NCBI GenBank assembly: GCA_002314455.1
Contig: DCFZ01000006.1
Location: 1-22,807, forward strand
Direction of reading: 5' to 3'
DNA length: 22,807 nt
Source: Lentisphaeria bacterium UBA1791
GTDB lineage: Bacteria > Verrucomicrobiota > Lentisphaeria > Victivallales > Victivallaceae
Shown: positions 22,695 to 22,807 of the stretch, one piece after another
Layout: every line of letters starts with the position of its first letter
Numbering within the stretch: the stretch's first letter is position 1
Translations under genes and position numbers: made by a program
The notes under the pieces: model-generated
Database searches by the model: none
What the model was told of the DNA's origin: nothing
Seen by the model: the letters and a program-made list of their open reading frames with translations, nothing else

Positions 22695-22807
22695 AAATAA
22701 GCGGGCGCTTTGGGGTGCGCGAGGGGGCGGCGTGAGCGCCCCTCGCATAATCTGACGCTGGTATATTTGCCCCTGTGACTCTCCTCAAGCAGTCGGGGCG
22801 GGCGGAG

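Larger units (their letters stand above)
22453..22807. other. Gene-free region rich in inverted repeats
   Basis: No credible coding frame was seen. It holds a GGGCG/CGCCC pair (22453-22457 and 22475-22479), TTTTGCC-GAT-GGCAAAA (22480-22496), two CGCGGC-NNN-GCCGCG palindromes, the 9-bp repeat block, and a strong 10-bp hairpin with one bulged G (GCGAGGGG at 22719-22726 pairing through to CGCCCCTCGC at 22737-22746, loop GCGTGAG). A TATAAT at 22566-22571 has no -35 at the right distance. Confidence 0.7.

Noticed and set aside
22335..22748. 137-codon minus-strand frame across the pseudopilin terminator
   Set aside because: It runs through the terminator and the repeats, has no ribosome site and no recognisable family.
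1..22807. tRNA, rRNA, insertion sequences or prophage genes
   Set aside because: No T-loop-like tRNA signature in the intergenic DNA, and no transposase, integrase or phage-like frames seen.

Overview
The window reads as a chromosomal segment of a Gram-negative, GC-rich bacterium of the PVC superphylum, most likely Lentisphaerota (Victivallales-like). The evidence is a stand-alone pseudopilin with the FTLIELLVVIAIIGLLAAILIP leader type that these bacteria multiply, a very long GreA like that of Chlamydiae, a BamA and Ara4N-type genes that imply an outer membrane with lipid A, and abundant non-ATG starts and ATGA overlaps. The phylum is inferred from gene style only; no rRNA is present.

Layout. 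(1) 1-800, minus strand: the N-terminal part of a large repeat-rich, probably beta-helical surface protein running off the left edge. It has its own promoter about 330 nt upstream, and its leader carries seven 9-bp tandem repeats. (2) 1340-8979, plus strand: a tightly coupled seven-gene operon, greA (long form) - YaeI/LpxG-like metallophosphoesterase - tcdA - GxDLY/SGNH lipoprotein - prmA - ABC ATPase - ABC permease, behind a TTGTAA-N17-TATATT promoter. (3) 8976-9200: a textbook promoter (TTGACA-N17-TATATT) and a roughly 190-nt structured leader that ends in a terminator-like hairpin plus seven T's abutting the prs start codon. (4) 9201-21549, plus strand: thirteen genes with gaps of at most 60 bp, prs - rplY - pth - rpsF - ssb - rpsR - rplI - dnaB - bamA - mazG - arnB - ArnT-like GT - arnC. 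The first eight form a familiar translation/replication cluster; the last part is envelope biogenesis and lipid A decoration. (5) 21583-22452: a monocistronic pseudopilin with its own TTGAAA-N17-TATAAT promoter and a perfect 9-bp intrinsic terminator. (6) 22453-22807: gene-free, filled with inverted repeats, including the same 9-bp repeat family and the same CGCGGC-NNN-GCCGCG palindrome seen near the left end.

Functionally the two operons combine gene-expression maintenance (GreA, TcdA, PrmA, L25, Pth, S6, S18, L9), nucleotide supply and cleaning (Prs, MazG), replication (SSB, DnaB), and outer-membrane work (BamA, possible LpxG, ArnB/ArnT-like/ArnC). No mobile element, CRISPR array, tRNA or rRNA was found. 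The best candidates for something undescribed are the prs leader RNA, the divergent ArnT partner lacking the usual Asp-Glu and Lys residues, the GNWE metallophosphoesterase, and the repeat-bearing leader of the surface protein.
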